A model generated the notes under the pieces. It did no database searches and was not told the DNA's origin. It was given only the letters and a program-made list of their open reading frames with translations. Shown in pieces: positions 9,359 through 17,949 of a stretch of 64,000 nt of DNA (position 1 is its first letter; every line of letters begins with the position of its first letter). Made by a program: the position numbers and the translations under genes. Source of the stretch: Roseiarcus sp963833955 (GTDB taxonomy: Bacteria > Pseudomonadota > Alphaproteobacteria > Rhizobiales > Beijerinckiaceae); the NCBI GenBank assembly GCA_963833955.1, contig CAWHZY010000021.1:410292-474291 (forward strand). Reading direction: 5' to 3'.

Positions 9359-10135
9359 TCAGACCCTCCTGTAGGGCTTAAACCAGGCGAGGCCCTCGAG
9401 CGTGCCGGCGCGCGGGTTGTATTCGCACCCGATGGCGCCGTCGTAGCCAAGCCGATCGAACTCGGCGAACAGGAACGGATAGTTGAGCTCCTCGCCGTCC
9501 GGCTCGTTTCGAGACGGAACGGACGCCACTTGGATGTGGCCGACGATCGGTTGCAGGGCGCGGAAAGACATCGTCACGTCCCCGTGCAGGATTTGCCGAT
9601 GATAGACATCGAATTGCAGCTTCACGTTCGGCAAGCTGAGGCTCTCGATGAGCGCGCTCGTATAGGCGAAATCGTTGAGGAAGTAGGCGGGCATGTTGCG
9701 CGTGTTGATCGGCTCGAGAAGCAGGTCGACGCCGCGCTCGGCGAGGATCGGGGCCGCATGGGCGATGGCACGACGGTAGCTCGCCTCAGCCTCGGCATCC
9801 TTGCGCGAGGCATTGCCGGCCATCATGTGCACACGTTTGACTTTGGTCGCCGTGACATAATCGAGCGCGCGCGTGAGGCCGCTTTTGAAGTCATTGAACC
9901 GCGCGGGCAGAGCGGCCAGTCCCCGCTCGCCTTCGTCCCAGCGTCCAGGCGGCAGGTTGAACAAAGCCTGGGTCAGACGATTTCGCTCGAGCCGCTCGGC
10001 GATCGCCTCTGGCGGATGGTCGTAAGGAAACAGAAACTCGACCGCCGCGAAGCCCGCTTCCGCGGCCGCGTCGAAACGGTCGAGAAACGCGTGTTCGGTG
10101 AACATCATCGATAGATTGGCGGCGAACTTGGGCAC
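9359..10135 (-). CDS. otnI: 2-oxo-tetronate isomerase (hydroxypyruvate isomerase family)
   Basis: A 258-residue TIM-barrel sugar isomerase (xylose isomerase-like family). It begins MPKFAANLSMMFTEHAFLDR and carries the expected metal ligands in LLLEPINTRNMP, LQFDVYHRQ, VGHIQVA and IGCEYNPR. In the otn pathway it converts 2-oxo-tetronate to 3-oxo-tetronate, feeding OtnK. Plain hydroxypyruvate isomerase (Hyi) is the alternative by similarity alone; the operon with otnK and otnC decides for OtnI. It is 18 bases downstream of the importer permease gene. Confidence 0.9.
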   Translation of the reverse strand: MPKFAANLSMMFTEHAFLDRFDAAAEAGFAAVEFLFPYDHPPEAIAERLERNRLTQALFNLPPGRWDEGERGLAALPARFNDFKSGLTRALDYVTATKVKRVHMMAGNASRKDAEAEASYRRAIAHAAPILAERGVDLLLEPINTRNMPAYFLNDFAYTSALIESLSLPNVKLQFDVYHRQILHGDVTMSFRALQPIVGHIQVASVPSRNEPDGEELNYPFLFAEFDRLGYDGAIGCEYNPRAGTLEGLAWFKPYRRV

Positions 10136-10153
10136 TGTTTTCGCTCCGTAAGG

Positions 10154-11164
10154 CTAGCGTCGCGTTCGCGGGCTCAAGAGCCGCTCCGCGAGAACGGCCG
10201 CGATGATGATCGCGCCAATTGCCGAACCTTGCCAGAATGGCGAGACGCCGAGCAGATTGAGGCCGTTGCGGATCATCACCATGATAAACACGCCGATCAG
10301 CGTGCCGATGATCGTGCCTCGGCCGCCATAGAGGCTCGCGCCACCGATCACCACGGCGGCGATGGCGTCCAGTTCGAGCCCGGTGCCGGCGAGCGGATCG
10401 ATGGACAGGATCTGGGACGACATGAGCGTCGCGGCGATGGCGGAGAGCGCGCCCGAGACCACGTAGGGGACGACGCTGTAGAACAGCACGTTGAGTCCGG
10501 CCGTGCGCGCCGCCTCGCGGTTGGAGCCGACCGCGTAAATTGTGCGCCCGCCCTTGGTGTAAGTGAGGTAGGCCCAGGCGAGCGCGTAGAGCACGAGCAA
10601 GGTGAGGACGTTGGTCTGGATGCCGAAAACCTCGGTGTAGACGAGATCGTTCAGTTGCGGCGGAATGTCGCTGATCGAGGTTTGCCCCGAGAATATGTAG
10701 GCAAGACTCCGTCCGATCGCCATGACGCCGAGGGTGATGACAAACGCGGCGAGGTCGAAGTAAGCGATCAGCAATCCTGAGAAGAGCCCGATCCCAGCGC
10801 CCGCAAGCGTTGCGATCGCGATCGCGATGGGAATCGAAAAGTGATGCAGCGCCAGGCCGAGGATGACGCCGGTGAGACCGACCACGGAGCCGACCGACAG
10901 ATCAATGCCGCCGGTCAGAATGACGAAGGTCATGCCGATCGCCACAATGCCGGTGACGACCGATTGGTCGAGCAGATTGAGAAGATTGTTGGTCTTGAGG
11001 AAGTAGGGCGAGAGCAGCGACAACGCCACAGCAATGATAATCGCGAGCGCCAGCATCCTGAGTTCGAGCGGCGCCGAACGAAGGCTAAAGCTTCGCGCCG
11101 GGGAGCGCTCGGAAGTGGGCTCAGGGGCGACGGCGCCGATCGGTTTCGAGGTTTCCTGGGTCAT
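10154..11164 (-). CDS. Ribose-type ABC transporter permease
   Basis: A 336-residue inner-membrane permease of the RbsC/BPD_transp_2 type. After a polar N-terminus of about 30 residues come roughly eight to ten hydrophobic segments and the signature TGGIDLSVGSVVGL. GGASLYGGRGTIIGT near the C-terminus is the conserved cytoplasmic loop. It pairs with the RbsA-like ATPase, whose stop codon overlaps its start (ATGA), and is followed at once by otnI. It therefore probably imports a four-carbon acid sugar or a related compound; the substrate is inferred only from these neighbours. Confidence 0.9.
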   Translation of the reverse strand: MTQETSKPIGAVAPEPTSERSPARSFSLRSAPLELRMLALAIIIAVALSLLSPYFLKTNNLLNLLDQSVVTGIVAIGMTFVILTGGIDLSVGSVVGLTGVILGLALHHFSIPIAIAIATLAGAGIGLFSGLLIAYFDLAAFVITLGVMAIGRSLAYIFSGQTSISDIPPQLNDLVYTEVFGIQTNVLTLLVLYALAWAYLTYTKGGRTIYAVGSNREAARTAGLNVLFYSVVPYVVSGALSAIAATLMSSQILSIDPLAGTGLELDAIAAVVIGGASLYGGRGTIIGTLIGVFIMVMIRNGLNLLGVSPFWQGSAIGAIIIAAVLAERLLSPRTRR

Positions 11165-13057
11165 AGCGTCGCACGGAACCGGTCTTGAATCGCTGACCGC
11201 ATCGCCTCAGCCGGTGGGGCGGCGCCGTCGGGCTGGATCACGACGCCGATCGATCCCAGCTCGTGGCCGCGATGGCTATGGACGTCAACCAGCAGGCTTT
11301 TCAGGCCGCTTGTCGGATCGAGCACGAAGTCCGAGGAGCGCGCCCGCAAAGCCGTTGAGATCGGCGTCTCGTCGAATCGCGGGGCCGATCCGGCGCTGAG
11401 CGAAGGGTCAGCGTTCGGGTTCGCGGTCGCGGTGTTGAGGCAGAACACCCGCTCGTTGTCGAGGATCGCCCAGAACGCGGCGCCGTCGCACTGATTGGCG
11501 AGCTCCTGCAACAAGCGCCGGTAGCGCTCCATCGATGCGCGAGGGGCGGCCAAAAGGGTCAGCTTCTCTTCATCGAGATAAGCGGCCGGGACGTTGGCGA
11601 TCGAAGCTCCATCGCTGACCACGATCACGCGATCGGCGAGCCCGAGCAGTTCCTCGAATTCGGACGAAACAATGAGGATCGCAGCGCCGGTCGCGGCGAT
11701 GTCGCGCAGGATTGCGTAGATCGAGGCTCGCGTGCCGATGTCCACGCCCTTGGTCGGCTCGTCAAGGATCAACACCTTGGGCTCCAAGCAGCAGCCATCG
11801 CGCGATGATGATCTTCTGCTGCATGCCGCCGGAGAAGTTCAAGAGATTGGGCTCGGATAGCCGATCGGGGGGCAACTCGAGACGCGCCATCAGTTCATCG
11901 ATTTTCTTTTCTCGCTTGCCGTAGCCGAGGCCGAAGCCACGATGCGCGCCAAGGTGTGCGAGAAGCAGGTTCTCGCGCACGGAAAGGTCTGGCACGATGG
12001 ACTGGCGGCGCCGATCCTCGGCGACGAAACCGATGCCGGCGCGGATCGCCTCGGACGGAGAGCGTGGCGCGAACGGCTTCCCCTGATAACGCATCTCACC
12101 GCGGGCGCGGGGGCGCAGGCCGAAGAGCGTCTCGACTGTCTCTGAGCGCCCGGCGCCGACCAGGCCGCCGAGGCCGAGAATCTCGCCGCGATGCAAATCG
12201 AGTGAGATGTCGCGGACCATCGGGGGCGCGCGCAGCGCCCGAACGGATAGCACCGGCTCACCGCGCTTGTCGATTGCAACGGCCGAGGTCGCGTAGATCG
12301 AGCCTAGATCGCGGCCGACCATCAGGCGCACGAGCTCGGTCTGATTCAGGCTCGAAGTGGGCATCGAGGCGGCGACCGTGCGTCCTTCGCGCATAACGGT
12401 GATCTCGTCCGAGATCGCAAACACCTCTTCCAGACGATGCGAGACGAACACGACCGCGCATTGCGCAGCTTCGAGCCGCGCGATCACATCAAAGAGCCGC
12501 TCAACTTCACTCGGGCTCAAGGATGCGGTGGGTTCGTCGAAAATGATGAGATTGGCCTTGAGCGCGAGCGCTTTCGCAATCTCGACGAGCTGGCGCTGTG
12601 CGGCGGAAAGGTCACGCGCCTCCGCATCGAGGGAGACTGCGTGCTCCTGACCGAGATCGGCGAGAATCTCGCTCGCCCGGCGACGCATGGTCGGGCGCGA
12701 CAGGCGGCCCGGCCGGCCGAGATCGGGGAGGAAGATGTTCTCGGGCACCGAAAGGTCCGGCGCGAGGCTGGTCTCCTGCATGACCATGGCGATGCCCGCA
12801 TCCAAAGCCTCGCGTGGGCTGCGCACGTCTCGTGGTTCGCCGCGATAGAGGATCTCGCCGCCGTCACGACGGACGTGGCCGGAGATGACGCGGGAGAGCG
12901 TCGACTTGCCCGCGCCGTTGGCGCCGAGCAGCGCATGGGTGACGCCCGGCCGCAAGGTGAGATTGGCGCCGACGAGCGCGCGCGTTTGCGCGAAGCTCTT
13001 CGAGATCGCGCGCGCCTCCAGAAGGGGAGCTGCCGGGTCTGTCATGGTTTCAGTCAT
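11161..13057 (-). pseudogene. Ribose-type ABC transporter ATP-binding protein with C-terminal extension, frameshifted
   Basis: A double-ATPase (RbsA/MglA type). The first NBD has LLGANGAGKST and LIIFDEPTASLS; the second has EILGLGGLVGAGRSE, NFSGGMQQKIIIARWL and then, in another frame, VLILDEPTKGVDIGTRA. The frames split at about 11783, where one extra G (in the region coding RWLL/EPKVL) explains the shift. After the usual RbsA end (EEKLTLLAAP) the protein goes on for about 125 residues, including FWAILDNERVFCLNTA and SLLVDVHSHRGHELG; this tail is not part of the standard family and might be a GAF-like sensor. I chose ATG 13057 because upstream starts would overlap the intercistronic hairpin. 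Its stop overlaps the permease start. Confidence 0.82.
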
Positions 13058-13059
13058 GA

Positions 13060-13089
13060 ATGAGGCCGGCGCTGACACGCCGGCCTCAT
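13060..13089 (-). terminator. Intercistronic hairpin after the substrate-binding protein gene
   Basis: A perfect 12-bp inverted repeat (ATGAGGCCGGCG / CGCCGGCCTCAT) with a 6-base loop begins 8 bases after the stop of the binding-protein gene and ends just before the ATPase start. Hairpins here commonly protect the upstream mRNA or partly terminate transcription, so that more binding protein than ATPase is made. That role is inferred. Confidence 0.6.
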
Positions 13090-13096
13090 GTCTTTG

Positions 13097-14080
13097 CTAT
13101 TGGATTTCGTTGGCGAACACTGTCTCTTTGATGGTCGGCAGGATCTGTTCGATGTTCTTGCTCGTGGCGACGACGATCGGAACGGTGATCGTCTTTTCCG
13201 GTGTCTTGCCGTTGAGCGAGTCGATCAACGCCTCGCCCGACTTCACGCCCATGAGATAGGGCTGCTGCATGCCGGAGGCGACGATCTCGCCCTTCTTCAA
13301 GAGGTCGACAAACTCCGGAATGCCGTCGAAGGCGGCGACGAGAAGCGTGCCATCGCGGTGGCCCGCCTTGATCGCGCGAAGCGCGCCAAGCGTCGGCTGG
13401 TCGGTCTGGATGAACATGGCCTTCATATTCGGGTTGGCGGTGAGCATATCCTGTGTGAACTTGAACGTCTCGTCAGCCGTATAGGACTGCATCTGCTGCA
13501 GGCCCGCTTCTTTGGTGAGCCCGGCTGCCTTCATGGCGTCGCGGAAGCCAGCGGTGCGCGCCTGGCCGTTCTTGCGCGCCTGCGAGATGGTGATGAGGCC
13601 GACGGAGCCGTCGGTCCAGCCCCTGTCCTTCAGAGCCGCAGCCAACGCCTCGCCGACTCCGTGCGCGCCTTGATAGTTGTCGGAGATGATGAACGAGACG
13701 TACTCGCCGCTGTTGGTGCCGATGTCCGCGACGACGACCGGGATTTTTGCGCGCGCAGCGAGGGCTAGAACGCTCGGCGCTGTCGAACTGTCAGTGGGCG
13801 AGATCGCGATGCCGGCGACGCCGCGCGCGATCGCGTCCTGCGCGTTCTTGAGCTGGGTTTCGGCGCTGTTGTGGGAATCGAGCGCCGTATAGCTATAGCC
13901 GGCCTTTTTGGCTTCCGCCTCGATCCCCTTCGAGAGATAGCGCCAGAATGGCAGGTCGAGCCCTGGCGTCAGGTAAACAATCTCCTTCGTATCCGCAGCG
14001 CGCGCAGGCGCGGCGAATCCCATCGTCGTCGCGGCGAGCGCCGACACGACGGATATGAGGCCTCGACGGCTGAGTTTCAT
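13097..14080 (-). CDS. Ribose-type ABC transporter substrate-binding protein
   Basis: A 327-residue periplasmic binding protein (Peripla_BP_4, RbsB type). The start at 14080 follows a GGGAGGAAAAAA site and gives a signal peptide MKLSRRGLISVVSALA... with cleavage likely after APARA (about residue 28). Mature sequence contains GIAISPTDSSTAPSVL and VVVADIGTNSGEYV, typical of the sugar-binding fold. It delivers a sugar or sugar acid to the two permeases of this cluster. The hairpin directly after its stop suggests higher expression than the ATPase. Confidence 0.9.
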   Translation of the reverse strand: MKLSRRGLISVVSALAATTMGFAAPARAADTKEIVYLTPGLDLPFWRYLSKGIEAEAKKAGYSYTALDSHNSAETQLKNAQDAIARGVAGIAISPTDSSTAPSVLALAARAKIPVVVADIGTNSGEYVSFIISDNYQGAHGVGEALAAALKDRGWTDGSVGLITISQARKNGQARTAGFRDAMKAAGLTKEAGLQQMQSYTADETFKFTQDMLTANPNMKAMFIQTDQPTLGALRAIKAGHRDGTLLVAAFDGIPEFVDLLKKGEIVASGMQQPYLMGVKSGEALIDSLNGKTPEKTITVPIVVATSKNIEQILPTIKETVFANEIQ

Positions 14081-14152
14081 TTTTTTCCTCCCAATTTGCC
14101 GGACCATCCGGCATGAAACGATTGCGGCTCTGCTCTCGCGACGCGGTCGAAG

Positions 14153-14920
14153 TCAAGCACTCTTCTTCGACTTCGGCGTGTCCGCGAGGATCTCGACGGT
14201 GGTCGCGTAGATGCGGTCGATATGCCGCCCGATCGCGTCCGTCGCGGCCTGCGGATCGCGGGCGTTCAGAGCGTTGAAGATCGCGACATGATCGCGATAG
14301 CTCTTCTCGATCGCGCCCGGTTGAGAGATCGCCGTCCTGCGGTGGTCGAGCATGAACATATAGAGGTCGGTGACAAAGTCTGCGAGCAACGGATTGCCGC
14401 AAGAGCGATAGATCGTGAGATGAAATTCCCGGTCGCAGATCAGGAAATGGACGGGATCGCGCATCGTTTGCTTCTGGATCGCGAGCGACTGCTCAAGGCG
14501 GGCAAGCGTCGAATCGTCGATATGAGCAGCCGCTTCCGCGGCGACGGAGCGCTCGATGAGGACGCGCGCCTTGTGAACGGAATCGAGCTCATAGGCGTTG
14601 ATCGCGCTCGGGCTCGTGACGCCGATCTTGAACGTATCGATCTTCCGGCTGACGACGCGCGTGCGCGAGCCCTGGCTCACCGCGACGACCCCGGTCGCCG
14701 CCAGCGTCTGGATCGCGCCACGCACGGTCTCACGGCTGACCGCGAGAAGCGCGGCGAGGTCCCGCTCGCTCGGCAGTTCCTCGCCGACCTGAAGGATGCC
14801 CGACGCGATGAGCGAGGCAAGCTTGTCGCTGATCCGTTCGCGCACCGTGCGCCGGCCGATCTCGGCTCTCAGATGCGGAACCTGGGCGAAGACGCTCATC
14901 GGCGGCGCACGCAAACTCAT
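14153..14920 (-). CDS. FadR-family (GntR) transcriptional regulator
   Basis: A 255-residue repressor-type protein. The winged helix covers about residues 20-90 (ERISDKLASLIASG, GEELPSERDLAALLAVSRET, VREAIQ-like VRGAIQTLAATG). The rest is an all-helical FCD ligand domain with the metal-type residues in FLICDREFHLTIYRSCGN and SYRDHVAIFNAL. FCD regulators usually sense sugar acids, which fits control of the otn and importer genes. ATG 14920 was chosen; a GTG at 14938 and ATG at 14899 are alternatives. A candidate operator lies just upstream at 14944-14966. Confidence 0.85.
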   Translation of the reverse strand: MSLRAPPMSVFAQVPHLRAEIGRRTVRERISDKLASLIASGILQVGEELPSERDLAALLAVSRETVRGAIQTLAATGVVAVSQGSRTRVVSRKIDTFKIGVTSPSAINAYELDSVHKARVLIERSVAAEAAAHIDDSTLARLEQSLAIQKQTMRDPVHFLICDREFHLTIYRSCGNPLLADFVTDLYMFMLDHRRTAISQPGAIEKSYRDHVAIFNALNARDPQAATDAIGRHIDRIYATTVEILADTPKSKKSA

Positions 14921-14943
14921 TCCGCCAAATCGCTCCACACCGG

Positions 14944-14966
14944 GCTGGTCCGGTGACTAGACCAGC
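14944..14966. promoter_or_regulatory. Candidate GntR operator (palindrome)
   Basis: Arms GCTGGTC and GACCAGC are separated by nine bases and lie 24 bases upstream of the chosen regulator start. The TGGTC/GACCA half-sites resemble operators of FadR-type regulators, although the spacer is longer than the common one. Autoregulation is inferred from position alone. Confidence 0.45.
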
Positions 14967-14984
14967 ACGCCGGCTCGCCTATTG

Positions 14985-16093
14985 TCAAGCATGGGCTGGC
15001 GAGGCGAAGCCAGGCGCTTGTATTCCGGCGAAAGCAGGAATCCATCGTCTTGGCCAAGCCCTGGATGCCCGCCTTCCCGAGCATGACACGAGACGGCGCC
15101 AGGCCATTGCACGGGCGCTCAAACGTTGAGCGTCGCGCGTGGTTGGGATGCCTTCCCGAAGAACCTTGTCGATGAGCCCGATGAGGATCGCGCCGAGGCA
15201 GGAGCCGAGGATCCGTCCCCGGCCGCCAAAAATCGCCGCGCCGCCGACGATCACCGATGAGATGGCGATGAGCTCCAGGCCAAAGCCAGCCAGCGGATCG
15301 GCGTCCTTGTTCTGCGCAACGCTCATGAGGCCGGCGATGACCGCGCAGAGCGAAGACAGCCCATAGGAGCGCATGCGCGCGAACCGGGTATTGATGCCGG
15401 CGTAGCGCGCCGCCTGTTCGTTGCCACCGACGGAATAGGTCGTCCAGCCGATCGTGGTGTATGCAAGCGCCGCCGCGGCGATCGCAGCGATGATGATGAA
15501 GAGAATGATCTGGTTGTTGAAGCCGAACGCGTTGATCTCGCCCAAATGGAAGAAGCGGGATGATCCCCGGCCTTGATTTCGAAGGCGATGTTTTTGCCGC
15601 CGGTGAGGCCGAGGATCACGCCGCGGCCGATGAACGGCATCGTCAGCGTTTCGATGAACGCCGGAACTTCGAGAACCGTGATCATGAAGCCGTTGATGAG
15701 CCCGATCGTCAGACCCATGACCAGGCGCCAGCACACGGCCGTCCAGACGCCCATGTCGAAGTAGGTCGGCGCGAAAATCATGCCGAAGATCGTTGCCGTC
15801 AGGCCGAAGGTGGACCCGACCGAAAGGTCCAACTCCTTGTTGACGATGACGAAGGTCATGCCGATCGCAAGCACGCCATGGCGCGAGGCGTCGCGCAGAA
15901 CAGAAAAGAGCGCGTCGGTCGATCCGAAGAAGGCGGGATTGAGATAGAGCCCAGCCGCGTAGAGGAACGCCATGATGACGAGAAGGCCTATCTCCCAGCC
16001 GCCAAAGAGGAGGGGAGCCTCGCGGCCCATGTCACGAACGCTTGCGTCGTTGGTGAGGGCGGTCATCTGCGCTGCTGCTTGATCTGACGCCAC
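14985..16093 (-). pseudogene. Second ribose-type ABC permease, frameshifted and C-terminally altered
   Basis: The N-terminal frame (from 16093) has the permease signature VNKELDLSVGSTFGL and continues to GGKNIAFEIKAG. A one-base shift near 15555 is needed to continue with GEINAFGFNNQ, TTYSVGGNEQAARYAGINT and IVGGAAIFGGRGRILG. After LREGIPTTR (about 15138) the expected final membrane helices are missing. The frame runs instead into a dispersed repeat and stops at 14985. It would be the partner of the other permease and lies upstream of the regulator. Loss of the last about 40 residues probably inactivates it, unlike the simple frameshifts elsewhere. Confidence 0.8.
15005..15095. repeat. Dispersed repeat, family 2, copy A
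   Basis: Contains two paired blocks, CAGGAATCCAT and CTGGATGCCCGCCTTC...GCATGACA, also found (as CGGGAATCCAT and CTGGATGCCCGCTTAT...GCATGACA) at 33124-33205. The copy overlaps the place where the second permease loses its C-terminus, so its arrival may have truncated that gene. Confidence 0.5.
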
Positions 16094-16457
16094 ACCGAAG
16101 CGCGAATGCGCGCCCGCGCCGTTGCGCGGGTTTGAGCGCGATGAGTCGCGCTCAAATAGAATTAGAGTAAGCCCAGGATTTTCGGATTTGGCAACTCAGG
16201 TTCGCCGCCGTCGTCGGTTGGACCGGCAGCCTATTACGCGGCGAGAAGCGGACGCTGCGTAAAGCTCCGCGGGGCTTAGAGCGAACCGATCAAGTCGCTC
16301 TAATCATTATTATCTGCGCCATTCAGTTATTCATTCTTTTAGAGGACGCACGGCAAATAGGAGCCGCGGCTCGAGTGGTCTCGAGAGCATTTGGGACCCG
16401 GCGCCACTCGCCAGCCTTCGCATCTTCATCCCCTCACCCCAACTGAGCGTCGTCTGA
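16094..16457. promoter_or_regulatory. Divergent promoter region with a 26-bp palindrome
   Basis: This 364-base gap separates the minus-strand importer cluster from the plus-strand exopolysaccharide genes. At 16131-16156 a perfect 11-bp inverted repeat (TTTGAGCGCGA / TCGCGCTCAAA) with a 4-base loop is found. A second, weaker one (AGAGCGA / TCGCTCT) lies at about 16279-16302. AT-rich stretches around 16300-16350 could hold the promoter of the HlyD-like gene. No open frame here resembles a gene. Confidence 0.45.
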
Positions 16458-17949
16458 ATGCCGTCCTCCAATCTAAAATACGCAGAAGGATCGCGGCCCG
16501 CGGCCGGCGCCTCGATTGCGACGGCCAGTCCGATCTCGACCGCGGGAAGCGGGATCACCAAGGCGGCCGGCAATCCGCGCGACGACGGAACGAACGCACA
16601 ACAGCGATCGCCCGGGGCGCGATCCGTCCAAGCCATTTTGGAGCGCAGCTTTTCACCCGGCGCCGAGGAAGCCGCGGTCGAGAAAGCGCCTTCAGCGACC
16701 AAGCGCTTCATCAATGCCGTGATGGCGAGGCGCTTTCTCAAGGTCGCGCTGGGGGTTGGGCTCGTGGTCGCCTTCGGCTGGGCCCCGCTTCGAGCGATGC
16801 TGGCGACAACCAGCGTCGAGGCCATCGTCAATGCCCGAATCGAGACGATCCGGGCGCCCATCGAAGGCATCGTCCAGGCGCCTAGCGACAAGACCACGAG
16901 CTGGAGCTCGACCGCCGCGCCTCCCAAACTCATCATCAATAACCCCTATGCCGATCGAAGCCGCCTCGATGAGCTTCGGCGGGACCTGAGCACGCTCGAG
17001 TTCGCAAGAAGAGACACTTGGGCGCCAGTCGCAATTGACGCAGACCGCGCTCGACACGATCGCCGTTCAGGCCGAAAAATACCGCTCCGGCCGCCTCAAG
17101 CTGATCGAAGCGAGACTTGCGAGGCAGACAGCGGAGCTTGAGGCCACGAGCGCGAAAAGGTCTGAAACGACGGCCGCCAAGCAACGCGGCGACCATCTGC
17201 AGCAGACAGGCTTCATTTCAGGAGCCGAAAGCGATCGGGTCAATTACGAATTCAACGCCGCGGCCTCCGCTGAAGCCGCGGCTCAGAAGCGTCTCGAGGA
17301 AACGAAAGTCGAACGCGACGCGGTCGCCGACGGCGTGTTCATCGGCGACAGCTACAACGATGCCCCAAGCTCGATTCAGCGCGAGACCGAACTCAAGATG
17401 AAAAAAGGCGAGCTTGACGCCCAGCTTGCCGGGGTGCGGACGCAAATCAAGCACATCGACGATCAGATTTCGGAGGAAGAGGCGCGCGTGCGGCTCCGGT
17501 CCGATGCGACCGTCGCTCTGCCGTCGAAGGGCCGGGTCTGGGAGATGCTGGTCGGGCCGGGCGAGTTTGTGAACAAGGGTCAGGACCTCTTGCGCGTGCT
17601 CGATTGCTCGCATCCGATTGTTAGCGCGAATGTCGACGAGCGGGTCTACAACCGTCTGGAGGTCGGAAGCCCGGCGACGTTTCGCCCGCTCGAGGACGGC
17701 ACGATCTATCACGGGACCGTCGTGAATTTGACGGGCGCGGCCGGAGCGCCCGCGAATTTCGCCATCGCTCCGATCAATCTGCGCAAAAGCCCGTTCTACG
17801 TGACGATCGCGATGGACGACATGGGCGACGCCGGCTGCTCAATCGGGCGAACCGGAACGGTCACCTTCGGAAATGGTGACGCCGCTTCCGCCCGCGCGGA
17901 CAGCGTCGATAGCCGCCCACATCTCAAAGGATCTCTCTCCGAGAGCTGA
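16458..17949 (+). pseudogene. HlyD-family membrane-fusion protein for polysaccharide export, frameshifted
   Basis: An adaptor protein with a cytoplasmic N-terminus of about 90 residues, one transmembrane helix (FLKVALGVGLVVAFGWAPL) and a periplasmic part. That part has IETIRAPIEGIV, a long coiled coil rich in Ala/Glu/Lys (NNPYADRSRLDELRRDL onwards), and the returning lipoyl/barrel half (ALPSKGRVWEMLVGPGEFVNKGQDLLRVLD). One extra base near 17001 splits it; removing it gives STLESQEETLGRQSQLTQT without a break. The region around 16890-16930 may hold a further compensating shift. It overlaps the glycosyltransferase start by 77 bases, like Alg44-type partners of polysaccharide synthases. Confidence 0.75.
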
